From Bacillota bacterium (GTDB taxonomy: Bacteria; Bacillota_C; Negativicutes; Sporomusales; Sporomusaceae): a stretch of DNA of 11,497 nucleotides. Positions 1 through 6,410 of this stretch are shown here, piece by piece. Each line of letters starts with the position of its first letter. The first letter of the stretch is position 1. The stretch spans positions 1-11,497 of the forward strand of contig JAEZQV010000398.1 in NCBI GenBank assembly GCA_023441125.1, given 5' to 3'. The notes beneath the pieces were generated by a model. The model worked only from the letters and a program-made list of their open reading frames with translations, was not told the DNA's origin and did no database searches. A program made the position numbers and the translations under genes.

Positions 1-1254
1 ATTTCGCTCATTGCGCTTGTCATTGTGATTATTATCAGCTGCATATCTACGCGGAATATCGGGGTTATGGCCTTAGGCGTGGCTTTGGTGATTGGTCACT
101 ACCTGGGGGGCATGAAAGTCGATGATATTCTGAAGGGGTATCCGACAAGCCTGTTTATTATGCTGGCCGGCACCACATTCCTGTTTGCGATTGCCCAGAC
201 GAACGGGACGCTGGAAAAGGTAACCAAGTATGTAATCAAGGGAATCAAAGGAAATGTGGTGCTATTGCCGATATTGCTCTTTTTTATCGCTTTGGTAATC
301 GGCGCCGCCGGACCCGGTCCGACAGTGACCGCGGCCTTGCTGGCGCCGACCGTAATGCTGCTGGCCAAGGAACTAAAGATCAGCCCGCTGTTGCTCGCTA
401 TTATGGCCGGAAACGGCGGACACGCCGGCGGTATGTCGCCGATTGCCATCGGCGGTATTATCACCACCGGTCTTACTGCCAAGCTGGGCATGACCGATGT
501 AAGTGTCATCATTTGGTTAAATAATGTACTCGTTCATTTTGTTGCCGCCATTCTGGCCTTCTTTGTATTTGGCGGCATGAAGCTGCTCAAAGGGCAGGCC
601 GGCGGCGAAAGCAGCATTCTTGCCAATTTAAAGGTGGGCGCATTTACGCGCGAACAGCTAATTACCCTGGCCGGTCTAGCCGCCTATATTGTCGGTGTTA
701 TCGGCTTTAATATGGATATTGGGTTAGGCGCTTTCCTGATCGGGATGCTGCTGGTCTTTCTTAAAGTGGCCGATGAGGACAAAGCCATTAAAGGCATGCC
801 GTGGGGCGCCATCCTCATGGTTACCGGTGTTACGGTGATGATTACGCTGATGACTAAAGTAGGCGGTATTGATCTGTTCGCCGGCCTGATTGCTACCCTG
901 TCCTCGACTTCCACCATCGTTCTGGTGACAGGCTTTGTCTCCGGCTTGATATCTGCCTATGCCAGTACAACCGGCGTCATTATCCCGACCTTCGTACCCA
1001 TGGCGCCCATCCTGCTGCAAAAAGTCGGCGCATCGGCCGATCAGCTGTTGCCGCTGGTATCGGCCATTGTCTCCTGTGGCTTTGTGGTCGATATGAGCCC
1101 GCTGTCTACCAGCGGCGCCATTTATCTGGCCAATGCCCATCCGTCTGAGGATAAGAGCAGGCTGTTTAAGAATTTGCTGATTTGGGGTCTGTCCATGTCG
1201 GTAGTTGGCGCCATTGTTGCCTGGGTGGCGTTTACGCTGCTGCAGATTCCCTGA
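1..1254 (+). CDS. MatC/SLC13-like carboxylate permease (5' partial)
   Basis: This is a polytopic inner-membrane transporter of the ion-transporter superfamily, most like MatC-type dicarboxylate carriers, so a di- or monocarboxylate such as malonate or a C4 acid is the likely substrate. The frame is open from the first base, and the first visible start-like codon (GTG at 25) lies inside a hydrophobic segment, so the true start is just outside the window. The 417 visible residues are mostly hydrophobic helices. Two related re-entrant-type motifs stand out: HAGGMSPIAIGG (residues 141-152 of the fragment) and VDMSPLSTSGA (363-373). They are followed by short polar loops and fit the inverted-repeat architecture of this superfamily. 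The gene ends 33 nt before the zinc dehydrogenase with no terminator between, so the two are probably co-transcribed and the permease may import that enzyme's substrate. The family call is good; the substrate is inferred. Confidence 0.75.
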   Translation: MSLIALVIVIIISCISTRNIGVMALGVALVIGHYLGGMKVDDILKGYPTSLFIMLAGTTFLFAIAQTNGTLEKVTKYVIKGIKGNVVLLPILLFFIALVIGAAGPGPTVTAALLAPTVMLLAKELKISPLLLAIMAGNGGHAGGMSPIAIGGIITTGLTAKLGMTDVSVIIWLNNVLVHFVAAILAFFVFGGMKLLKGQAGGESSILANLKVGAFTREQLITLAGLAAYIVGVIGFNMDIGLGAFLIGMLLVFLKVADEDKAIKGMPWGAILMVTGVTVMITLMTKVGGIDLFAGLIATLSSTSTIVLVTGFVSGLISAYASTTGVIIPTFVPMAPILLQKVGASADQLLPLVSAIVSCGFVVDMSPLSTSGAIYLANAHPSEDKSRLFKNLLIWGLSMSVVGAIVAWVAFTLLQIP

Positions 1255-1287
1255 TAATTTAAACCTAACTTAAAGGAGGAACCACTC

Positions 1288-2274
1288 ATGGCTATTACAA
1301 CAAGAGCGGCTTTGCTGAAAGGACCGCGTGATATCGAACTTAAGGAAAAAGAACTGGTATGCGGTGATAATGAGGTTATCGTAAAAAATCACCTGATCGG
1401 CATCTGTGGTTCGGATAAGAGTTTTTACCGGGGGCAGTTGCCGCCAAAAACGGCTGAATTCCGTCAGGACCCGAAATTTCCTTTCTGGCTGGGCCATGAG
1501 AGCGGCGGTACTGTTGTCGAGGTTGGCGCCAAGGTAAGTGAGTACCAGGTAGGGGACCAAGTCATTGCGTTTGGCTGGTGTAATAATTTTGCCGATTATT
1601 TTGTTGCGCAACCCTTCCAGCTGCAGCCGGCACCAGCCGGTCTGGACATGGACCTGGTCAGCCTGGGAGAACCTATCGCCTGTGCGATGTACTCCGGCCT
1701 TCATGCCGGTGTGCAGCTTGGTGATGTTGTGGTTGTCATGGGGGGCGGTTTTGCCGGACAAATCATCGCCCAGTGCGCCAAAAAGAAGGGTGCAACCAAA
1801 GTCGTCGTGGCCGATGTTCTGGATGGCAAGCTCGAACTGGCCAGAAAGCTGGGCGCTGATGTTACTGTTAATCTGACCACCGCGAATCTTGCCGCCATTG
1901 TGGCCGATATGACCGGCGGTGTTGGCGCCGATGTCGTGGTTGAAGCTGCCGGCAGTGAGAGCTCGTTCAACACGGCCTCGGAAATCATCAAACACAATGG
2001 CAAGTTTGTTTTCTACAGCTGGGTCACCCAGCCGATCACCTTAAATATTAGCCGTTGGCACGATGACGGCCTGGAGTTCATCAATACCTGTCTGGTTCAT
2101 CATACCTGGCGGGAGCGTTATGTGTGGACCCCGCCTTCACTGCGGCCGGTAGTACAGGGGGATGTGGCCATTAAGCCGTTGATTACCAACGAGTTTAAGT
2201 TAAGCGAAATTAAGGAAGCCTTTGCTTTGGCCGACAAAGACGATACGGCGATTAAGATCGTCCTGCGCCCGTAG
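1288..2274 (+). CDS. Zinc-dependent medium-chain alcohol/polyol dehydrogenase
   Basis: This is a 328-residue cytosolic NAD(P)-dependent oxidoreductase of the medium-chain dehydrogenase/reductase family (threonine/sorbitol dehydrogenase-like). The N-terminal GroES-like domain carries probable catalytic zinc ligands Cys40 (GICGSD), His70-Glu71 (GHE) and Glu128 (GEP). The Rossmann domain has the glycine motif MGGGFAG at 151-157 and an acidic residue, Asp176, at the end of the second strand, which favours NAD over NADP. The loop that normally holds the four structural-zinc cysteines (about 96-112) has only Cys98, so the structural zinc is probably absent. The ATG at 1288 is set by AAAGGAGGA at 1272-1280. 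It follows the permease by 33 nt and is followed by a hairpin at 2294-2337, so it is the last gene of that operon. The substrate cannot be read from the sequence; a secondary alcohol or hydroxyacid brought in by the permease is plausible. Confidence 0.85.
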   Translation: MAITTRAALLKGPRDIELKEKELVCGDNEVIVKNHLIGICGSDKSFYRGQLPPKTAEFRQDPKFPFWLGHESGGTVVEVGAKVSEYQVGDQVIAFGWCNNFADYFVAQPFQLQPAPAGLDMDLVSLGEPIACAMYSGLHAGVQLGDVVVVMGGGFAGQIIAQCAKKKGATKVVVADVLDGKLELARKLGADVTVNLTTANLAAIVADMTGGVGADVVVEAAGSESSFNTASEIIKHNGKFVFYSWVTQPITLNISRWHDDGLEFINTCLVHHTWRERYVWTPPSLRPVVQGDVAIKPLITNEFKLSEIKEAFALADKDDTAIKIVLRP

Positions 2275-2293
2275 ACTAAACTAAATAAGAATA

Positions 2294-2337
2294 AACAGAA
2301 GGATTCATTAGCTGGTCGGCTGATGAATCCTTCTGTT
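2294..2337 (+). terminator. Long hairpin after the dehydrogenase, probable terminator
   Basis: The two arms, 2294-2312 and 2319-2337, pair over 19 bp with a single G-T wobble and a 6-nt loop (TGGTCG). It begins 20 nt after the dehydrogenase stop codon, as expected for a transcript end. The downstream side has no U tract on the + strand, while the upstream side is A-rich. It may therefore work better on the opposite strand, or act as a 3'-end stabilising or attenuating structure. Confidence 0.55.
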
Positions 2338-2364
2338 GCTAGAGGTGCAGCAGCGAATCCCGCC

Positions 2365-2393
2365 TTGCTAAAGCCCGGCGCCGGCCGTACTAT
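2365..2393 (+). promoter_or_regulatory. Candidate sigmaA promoter before the M24 gene
   Basis: TTGCTA at 2365-2370 and TACTAT at 2388-2393 are separated by 17 nt and lie in the 309-nt gap before the M24 gene. The spacer is GC-rich and contains a GGCGCC/GCCGGC palindrome that can pair with CGCCGGG at 2398-2404. Apart from this and the hairpin, the gap holds no supported gene. The call rests on hexamer match and spacing only. Confidence 0.3.
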
Positions 2394-2583
2394 TTTACGC
2401 CGGGGGTTTAACGGTCATACTATGCATAATACAAGCCAGGCCGTAACCGTTTGCTGCCGTTATAAGCAGGAGGAATTATTACAGTCGACCTGGAAAATAT
2501 CTTGGAGAATAGTATGGTTAACCTTGTGAGCCGGTGGTATTGTCAGCGGCTGTGCAAAGTTTGATTTGACTGGAGGAATGGAT

Positions 2584-3771
2584 ATGAACTTTACCCCGGA
2601 GTCGGAAATTAAGGTCCGCATCAATCAACTGCAAAAGAGTTTGCAAGCGAAGAAAATGGACGGCGCGCTTGTGTTGCTGAACAGTGACATGTTTTACTTT
2701 GCCGGTACAGTGCAGAACGCAATTTTATATATACCGGCCGGCGGCGAACCGCTGCTGATGGTGAAGAAGAGCGTAAGCCGCGCGCAGCAGGAGTCCCCGT
2801 TAAACAATATAGCTGCCATTAAAAGTCCGAAAGAAATCGCCGGTCTGATTGCGGCGGCTACCGGTGCCACTCCGAAAAAAATTGGCCTGGAATTAGATGT
2901 GCTGCCGGTAAACTTGTTTAACACCTATAAAAAGATATTTCCGGCTGCTGAATTCAGTGATATTTCACCGGCGATTAAAGAAATTCGCGCCATTAAGTCG
3001 GCCTACGAAGTAGACCTTATCCGGAATGCCCTTGGCGTCATCGACCAGGCCTTCCTGGCCATTCCGTCGTTTTTACGGGAAGGTATGCTGGAAATCGAAC
3101 TGGCGGCCTTATTTGAGGCCGAACTGCGGAAGCGCGGTTACTCAAGCTGCTGTAAAATGCGGTCCTTTAACCAGGATTTTTTCTACGGCAATATCTGTAC
3201 CGGCAGCAGTGGCGCCTGGCCGAACTTCTTTGACGGGCCGGTCGGCGGTATGGGCGTCAGTTTGTCTCAGCCGCAGGGGGCAGGCTGGAAGCGGATCGGC
3301 CGGAACGAAGTAGTCTATGTTGACTATACCACTGTCATTGACGGTTATACCGGTGACCAGACCAGGATTTTTTGCATTGGTGATTTAAGTCCTAAGCTGG
3401 TAAAGGCGTATGAGGATGCCTTGCTGATTGAGGCCGAAATAGTGAAGGCTATGCAACCGGGAATTCCGGCGGAAGAGCCGTATTTGCTGTCGGCAAAACT
3501 GGCCGAGGAATTGGGCTATAAGGATTATTTCATGGGCAACAAAGGCGAGCAGGTGAAATTTATCGGTCACGGCATCGGCCTGGAACTGGATGAATGGCCG
3601 ATCATGGCTAAAGGCATTGTCACACCGATTGTGCCGGGCATGACCTTTGCCCTGGAGCCTAAGTTTGTCTTCCCGGAAGGGGCCATTGGCACGGAAAACA
3701 GTTATGTTATGACGGAAAATGGCCCGGAGTTACTAAGTATTACACCGAACACAATTACGTACCTAAAATAA
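2584..3771 (+). CDS. M24-family metallopeptidase-like protein (aminopeptidase P/prolidase/creatinase fold)
   Basis: This is a 395-residue cytosolic protein with an N-terminal creatinase-type domain (about 1-135) and a C-terminal pita-bread M24 domain (about 143-390). All five dinuclear metal ligands are visible: Asp247 (YVDYT), Asp258 (GDQTR), His329 (GHGIG), Glu358 (ALEPK) and Glu371 (TENS). The substrate-side stretch that usually ends in a histidine in aminopeptidase P reads GSSGAWPNFFDGPVGG (207-222) and has no histidine. It may thus be a specialised dipeptidase or amidase rather than a standard Pro-aminopeptidase. The start is taken at ATG 2584: GGAGG at 2572-2576 gives a 7-nt spacing, whereas ATG 2578 sits on the Shine-Dalgarno and TTG 2566 lies upstream of it. 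The gene seems to stand alone, between a hairpin upstream and a long gene-free stretch downstream. The family call is secure; the substrate is unknown. Confidence 0.88.
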   Translation: MNFTPESEIKVRINQLQKSLQAKKMDGALVLLNSDMFYFAGTVQNAILYIPAGGEPLLMVKKSVSRAQQESPLNNIAAIKSPKEIAGLIAAATGATPKKIGLELDVLPVNLFNTYKKIFPAAEFSDISPAIKEIRAIKSAYEVDLIRNALGVIDQAFLAIPSFLREGMLEIELAALFEAELRKRGYSSCCKMRSFNQDFFYGNICTGSSGAWPNFFDGPVGGMGVSLSQPQGAGWKRIGRNEVVYVDYTTVIDGYTGDQTRIFCIGDLSPKLVKAYEDALLIEAEIVKAMQPGIPAEEPYLLSAKLAEELGYKDYFMGNKGEQVKFIGHGIGLELDEWPIMAKGIVTPIVPGMTFALEPKFVFPEGAIGTENSYVMTENGPELLSITPNTITYLK

Positions 3772-3829
3772 TATTTCCATATTTTTCAAGGTATGAGATG
3801 TGTTTGCCGGTAGATACTATGAGTGTAAA

Positions 3830-4160
3830 GGGTTCGTAATGGTCGAGCCAAGATTGGTGTCGGGTCTAAATGGGCTCGGCATTAGTCGGCCAAAGATTGG
3901 CGTCGGGTCCGTGAGGGTTCGGCGTTAGTCGGCGGGAAGACTGGCATGGGTCTTGAAAGGCTGTACGGTAGCCCAACTGTTGCCGTGTGGTCCCAAGGGA
4001 TTTATGTTGGTCGAGCTAAGATCGCTACGGGTTGTGAATAATACGGGTCGTTTGCAGTCGGGAGATTGCAGGCGGTTCAGTAGCTATCTGTGGTGGTCGA
4101 GCAAAGGTTTGCATCAGTTGTGTAATGCTTGTGGGTAGGCGAAAGTCTGCGTATAGGTAT
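3830..4160 (+). repeat. Degenerate tandem array, period about 43 nt
   Basis: Two adjacent units, 3850-3892 and 3893-3935, match at 33 of 43 positions (AAGATTGG, GTCGGGTC, TTAGTCGGC shared). A decayed third unit starts at 3937 and a partial unit precedes at 3830-3849. The phrase GGTCGAGC followed by an AAG recurs at 3841, 4009 and 4095, that is 168 and 86 nt apart, about four and two periods. In-phase relics also appear near 4056 (AGTCGGGAGATTG) and 4135 (GTAGGCGAAAGTCTGCG). The array fills most of the 636-nt gap between the M24 and DUF1858 genes. The + strand is rich in G and T. No reading frame here looks coding. Function is unknown; it could be a decayed minisatellite or part of a structured transcript ending at the terminator at 4224-4254. 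Confidence 0.65.
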
Positions 4161-4223
4161 GTAATGATTGGTGCAGGCTGTAGCGTAGATCATTGCGGGC
4201 TCTTTACCTTAGGCTAATTATTG

Positions 4224-4254
4224 GCTGCTCTTTGGTGAGCAGCTTTTGTTTTTG
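4224..4254 (+). terminator. Rho-independent terminator
   Basis: GCTGCTC at 4224-4230 pairs perfectly with GAGCAGC at 4237-4243 around a TTTGGT loop and is followed by TTTTGTTTTTG. This is a textbook + strand terminator. The nearest upstream gene ends 452 nt earlier, so the terminated transcript either has a very long 3' end including the tandem array or is a separate non-coding RNA. Confidence 0.85.
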
Positions 4255-4316
4255 TATAGCCGCCGGCAAGTCCTCTTGGTATATATTTTGATACTATGAT
4301 ACAAATAAGTGCGTAC

Positions 4317-4345
4317 TTGTAAAACACCGTAACATTAACTAATAT
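4317..4345 (+). promoter_or_regulatory. Candidate promoter of the DUF1858/flavoprotein operon
   Basis: TTGTAA at 4317-4322 and TAATAT at 4340-4345 are 17 nt apart, downstream of the terminator and 63 nt before the DUF1858 start codon. The leader that would follow contains the inverted repeat described at 4361-4384. Support is the hexamers and position only. Confidence 0.4.
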
Positions 4346-4360
4346 AAAAGCAGGCAGATG

Positions 4361-4384
4361 CTTGAAAATATTCAAGGTGAATAT
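4361..4384. repeat. Overlapping inverted repeats in the DUF1858 leader
   Basis: CTTGAA (4361-4366) and TTCAAG (4371-4376) pair around AATA, and ATATTCA (4368-4374) and TGAATAT (4378-4384) pair around AGG. The two hairpins share TTCA and so exclude each other. They end just before the Shine-Dalgarno (4390-4398). They could be an operator or a small RNA switch; nothing else supports a role. Confidence 0.35.
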
Positions 4385-4407
4385 CTCTGAAGGGAAGGTA
4401 ATGCATA

Positions 4408-4596
4408 ATGATTACAAAAGAAATGGGTATCGGTGAAATTGTTGGTCAATATCCACAGACGGTGGAAGTATTTCGCAACTACGGCATGGGCTGCCTTGGC
4501 TGCGCTGCCGCCCGTTTTGAAAACATCGCCCAGGGTGCGCAGGCCCATGGCATTGATATCGATGCATTAATTGCTGACTTAAATAAAATGATCTAA
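4408..4596 (+). CDS. DUF1858 small redox-disulfide protein
   Basis: This 62-residue cytosolic protein matches the DUF1858 family, known as the hybrid-cluster-protein-associated redox disulfide domain. It has the expected short helical form, with the family phrase of a repeating TVEVFRNYGMGCLGC pattern and a CxxC pair at Cys29 and Cys32 (GCLGC). Nearly its whole length is the domain. The pair may act as a thiol/disulfide relay or bind a metal or a cluster; this is not settled for the family. AAGGGAAGG at 4390-4398 supports the ATG at 4408; an earlier ATG at 4401 is out of frame. It is followed after 51 nt by an iron-sulfur flavoprotein without an intervening terminator, so the two probably form one redox operon. 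Confidence 0.85.
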   Translation: MITKEMGIGEIVGQYPQTVEVFRNYGMGCLGCAAARFENIAQGAQAHGIDIDALIADLNKMI

Positions 4597-4647
4597 CCAG
4601 GCTAAGGTTGCCCGGCGGCAATGCTGATATTGGGGAGGTTGGGCAAG

Positions 4648-5205
4648 GTGCAAAAGATTGTTGCTATTAATGGGAGTCCCCGCAGGCGCGGCTGTACGGC
4701 CGCTTTAGCGGATGAAGTCCTCAAGAGCGCCGCCGAACGAGGCGCTGAGGTCAAAGCGTATAACGCCGGTGCGTTGAATATCAAAGGCTGCCAGAGCTGT
4801 TATGCCTGTAGAGCCCATGGAAAATGTGCCCTGCAGGATGATATGCAGGAGTTATATGAAGAGATCGCCACGGCCACCGGCCTTATTTTTGCAACGCCGG
4901 TATACATGTGGCAGATGACGGGACAGTTAAAGCTGGTGGTGGATCGCCTGTACCCTTTCCTCAAACCCGATTATTCCAGCTACCTGACGCCGGGGAAAAA
5001 GGTCTTGCTGGCCGTGACCCAGGGGAGACCGGACACCGCTATGTTTCGCCACTATTTTGAGCATATGGGCAAGAATCTTGCTTTCCTTGGTTTTGGCGAC
5101 TACAAGATTCTGATCGCCGGCGGGACACATAACCCCGAAGATTTGCTGAGTCAAACGGCAATAGTGACAGAAGCCAGAAAACTGGGCGGCTGGCTTGTCG
5201 AGTAA
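4648..5205 (+). CDS. Iron-sulfur flavoprotein (NADPH-dependent FMN reductase family)
   Basis: This 185-residue flavodoxin-fold protein begins with the FMN phosphate loop GSPRRRGCT (residues 9-17), followed by a compact cluster motif Cys48-x2-Cys51-x2-Cys54-x5-Cys60. That is the spacing of the 4Fe-4S site in iron-sulfur flavoproteins (ISF). The segment after it, ATPVYMWQMTGQLK, is the typical FMN-contacting loop. It probably passes electrons from ferredoxin or NAD(P)H to a small acceptor such as oxygen, peroxide or a quinone. GTG 4648 is preferred because GGGAGG at 4633-4638 lies 9 nt upstream and the protein then starts MQKIVAINGS as relatives do; ATG 4621 would add nine residues and has no good Shine-Dalgarno. 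It lies directly behind the DUF1858 gene and ahead of a strong terminator. Confidence 0.83.
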   Translation: MQKIVAINGSPRRRGCTAALADEVLKSAAERGAEVKAYNAGALNIKGCQSCYACRAHGKCALQDDMQELYEEIATATGLIFATPVYMWQMTGQLKLVVDRLYPFLKPDYSSYLTPGKKVLLAVTQGRPDTAMFRHYFEHMGKNLAFLGFGDYKILIAGGTHNPEDLLSQTAIVTEARKLGGWLVE

Positions 5206-5214
5206 AATCTTACA

Positions 5215-5263
5215 GAATAAAGAACTGGGAGACCTGTTGCGTCTGCCGGTTCTTTATTCTTTT
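5215..5263 (+). terminator. Rho-independent terminator of the redox operon
   Basis: Arms 5215-5228 and 5246-5259 pair over 14 bp with one G-T wobble. AGAC and GTCT pair further inside, and TTTT follows at 5260-5263. It starts 10 nt after the flavoprotein stop codon. The lower stem is A-T rich, so it may also work on the opposite strand. Confidence 0.85.
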
Positions 5264-5358
5264 GAATGCTTTATATCAGACGGAGTGATGCGCTAGAATA
5301 AATTCCAACAGCTATGCTGTTAATGAACAACTAAGAAGTTAAAAAAAAGAAAAAATTC

Positions 5359-5387
5359 TTGACAATAGTATACGACTGGTCTACTAT
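5359..5387 (+). promoter_or_regulatory. Promoter with embedded palindromic operator, radical SAM gene
   Basis: TTGACA (5359-5364) and TACTAT (5382-5387) are 17 nt apart. The spacer plus the -10 is a 23-bp imperfect palindrome (5365-5387): ATAGTA and TACTAT are perfect outer arms and 9 of 11 base pairs match around the central T at 5376-5377. It matches the site before the TetR gene at 20 of 23 positions. A repressor bound here would cover the -10. The TetR regulator encoded at 6411 is the obvious candidate. Confidence 0.8.
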
Positions 5388-5442
5388 ATAATCATTCAGG
5401 CCTTGAGGCAGGATTTTTTTTAAGGTGAAGGAGGGAATCGGA

Positions 5443-6315
5443 ATGCGTTATACGGGTGTTATATACCGTCCCCCAAGTGAGGCCAATAGTATTATCATTC
5501 AATGTACCATTGGGTGCCCTCATAATATGTGTACTTTTTGCCCAATGTATAAGGATGTGAACTTTCGGATTCGCTCCGTGGCGGAAATTAAGAAAGATTT
5601 GCAGTTAGCGCAGATGCATTATGGTGATACTGCTGAGAGTCTGTTCTTTGCGGATGGAAATACCATCTTGATGAAAACGGATCAGCTTATGGAAATATTG
5701 GCGGAGACCCGCAATTTATTTCCTGGCTTGCAGCGGATAACTATGTATGGATCGGCCCGATATATCAATATGAAGTCACTTGAGGAGTTACAACGCCTAA
5801 AAGACAATGGCCTCAGCCGCATTCACTCGGGTATGGAGAGCGGCGATGACATTGTGTTAGCCAGAATACAAAAAGGAGCTACCGCCGCAGAGCTCGTCGA
5901 AGCAGGCGCGAAGGTGAAGGCAGCCGGCATTGAACTCAGCGAATACGTCTTGATTGGGATCGGCGGGCGGGATCGGACCAGGCAGCATGCAATTGCCAGT
6001 GCCAATGTATTGAATAAAATTGATCCCACCTTTATCCGGGTACGAACTTTTATCCCCATACAGGGCACGCCGCTGTACGATGATTACTGCCGCGGCTTAT
6101 TTGGTTTGTTGACTCCGTATGAGGCGCTGCGGGAGACGGCCCTTTTCATTAATGAGTTAAACTGTAACAGCTATTTTTATAGTGATCACTATTCCAATTA
6201 CGCTTATATCAACGGGAAGCTTCCGGTTGACAAGCAAGCAATGCTTGTTACTGTAAATAAATTGCTTACAGTTCCCGAAGACCAGTTTCGGCCTCCGGCC
6301 GAAGGGACGCTGTAA
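5443..6315 (+). CDS. Radical SAM protein of unknown function
   Basis: This 290-residue cytosolic radical SAM enzyme should cleave S-adenosylmethionine at a 4Fe-4S cluster to form a substrate radical. The cluster motif is Cys25-x4-Cys30-x2-Cys33 (GCPHNMCTFC), one residue longer than the usual CX3CX2C, and a further Cys21 precedes it. The pattern YRPPSEA, then the Cys motif, then MYKD and FRIR is that of a family of stand-alone radical SAM proteins (Elp3/HemN-like core) without assigned substrate. Later core-fold motifs are FFADGNT (about 68-74), HSGMESGDD (about 128-136) and LIGIGG (about 169-174). There is no cobalamin-binding or SPASM-type C-terminal cysteine domain. ATG 5443 is chosen because AAGGAGGGA at 5428-5436 lies 6 nt upstream; GTG 5425 lies before that site. 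Its promoter shares an operator with the TetR gene, so it is likely the regulator's target. Confidence 0.85.
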   Translation: MRYTGVIYRPPSEANSIIIQCTIGCPHNMCTFCPMYKDVNFRIRSVAEIKKDLQLAQMHYGDTAESLFFADGNTILMKTDQLMEILAETRNLFPGLQRITMYGSARYINMKSLEELQRLKDNGLSRIHSGMESGDDIVLARIQKGATAAELVEAGAKVKAAGIELSEYVLIGIGGRDRTRQHAIASANVLNKIDPTFIRVRTFIPIQGTPLYDDYCRGLFGLLTPYEALRETALFINELNCNSYFYSDHYSNYAYINGKLPVDKQAMLVTVNKLLTVPEDQFRPPAEGTL

Positions 6316-6375
6316 TGCTGGCCGTTTTAAGCAAGTTCGGATATAACTGATGATTTAGAAAAATAAAAATATATA

Positions 6376-6404
6376 TTGACAATACTATACGACTAGTCTA
6401 TTAT
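6376..6404 (+). promoter_or_regulatory. Promoter with embedded operator, TetR gene; leaderless start
   Basis: TTGACA (6376-6381) and TATTAT (6399-6404) are 17 nt apart. The 23-bp element 6382-6404 matches the radical SAM operator at 20 of 23 positions and pairs with itself at 8 of 11. The -10 ends only 6 nt before the TetR ATG at 6411, so transcription should begin at or next to the start codon. There is no Shine-Dalgarno in the short AT-rich gap. Position suggests autorepression and leaderless translation. Confidence 0.8.
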
Positions 6405-6410
6405 TTAATT

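Noticed and set aside
1270..1995. 241-residue open frame on the minus strand
   Set aside because: It lies wholly opposite the zinc dehydrogenase, whose zinc ligands and Rossmann motif are clear; the composition is that of a shadow frame and it has no recognisable domain.
2323..2529. 68-residue + strand frame
   Set aside because: Its ATG lies inside the terminator hairpin arm, it has no Shine-Dalgarno, and the residues do not look like a protein domain.
3850..3979. CRISPR array
   Set aside because: The units are directly adjacent and diverge along their whole length; there are no constant repeats with unique spacers and no cas genes.
3953..4138. 61-residue + strand frame in the tandem array
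   Set aside because: It overlaps the degenerate repeats, has no ribosome binding site and no recognisable features.
4621..4647. ATG start for the flavoprotein
   Set aside because: It has no good Shine-Dalgarno and adds residues before the first strand; GTG 4648 has GGGAGG at correct spacing.
5307..5321. AACAGC-TAT-GCTGTT inverted repeat as an operator
   Set aside because: It is short, occurs once, and is nearly 40 nt upstream of the promoter; no second copy supports it.
5387..5392. TATAAT as the -10 of the radical SAM promoter
   Set aside because: It would be 22 nt from TTGACA; TACTAT at 5382-5387 has the ideal 17-nt spacing and matches the arrangement before the TetR gene.
5425..5442. GTG start for the radical SAM gene
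   Set aside because: The strong AAGGAGGGA lies after this GTG and points to ATG 5443, where the family-typical N-terminus begins.
6287..6303. Perfect TTCGGCC/GGCCGAA hairpin as a terminator
   Set aside because: It lies inside the end of the radical SAM coding region and has no U tract after it.
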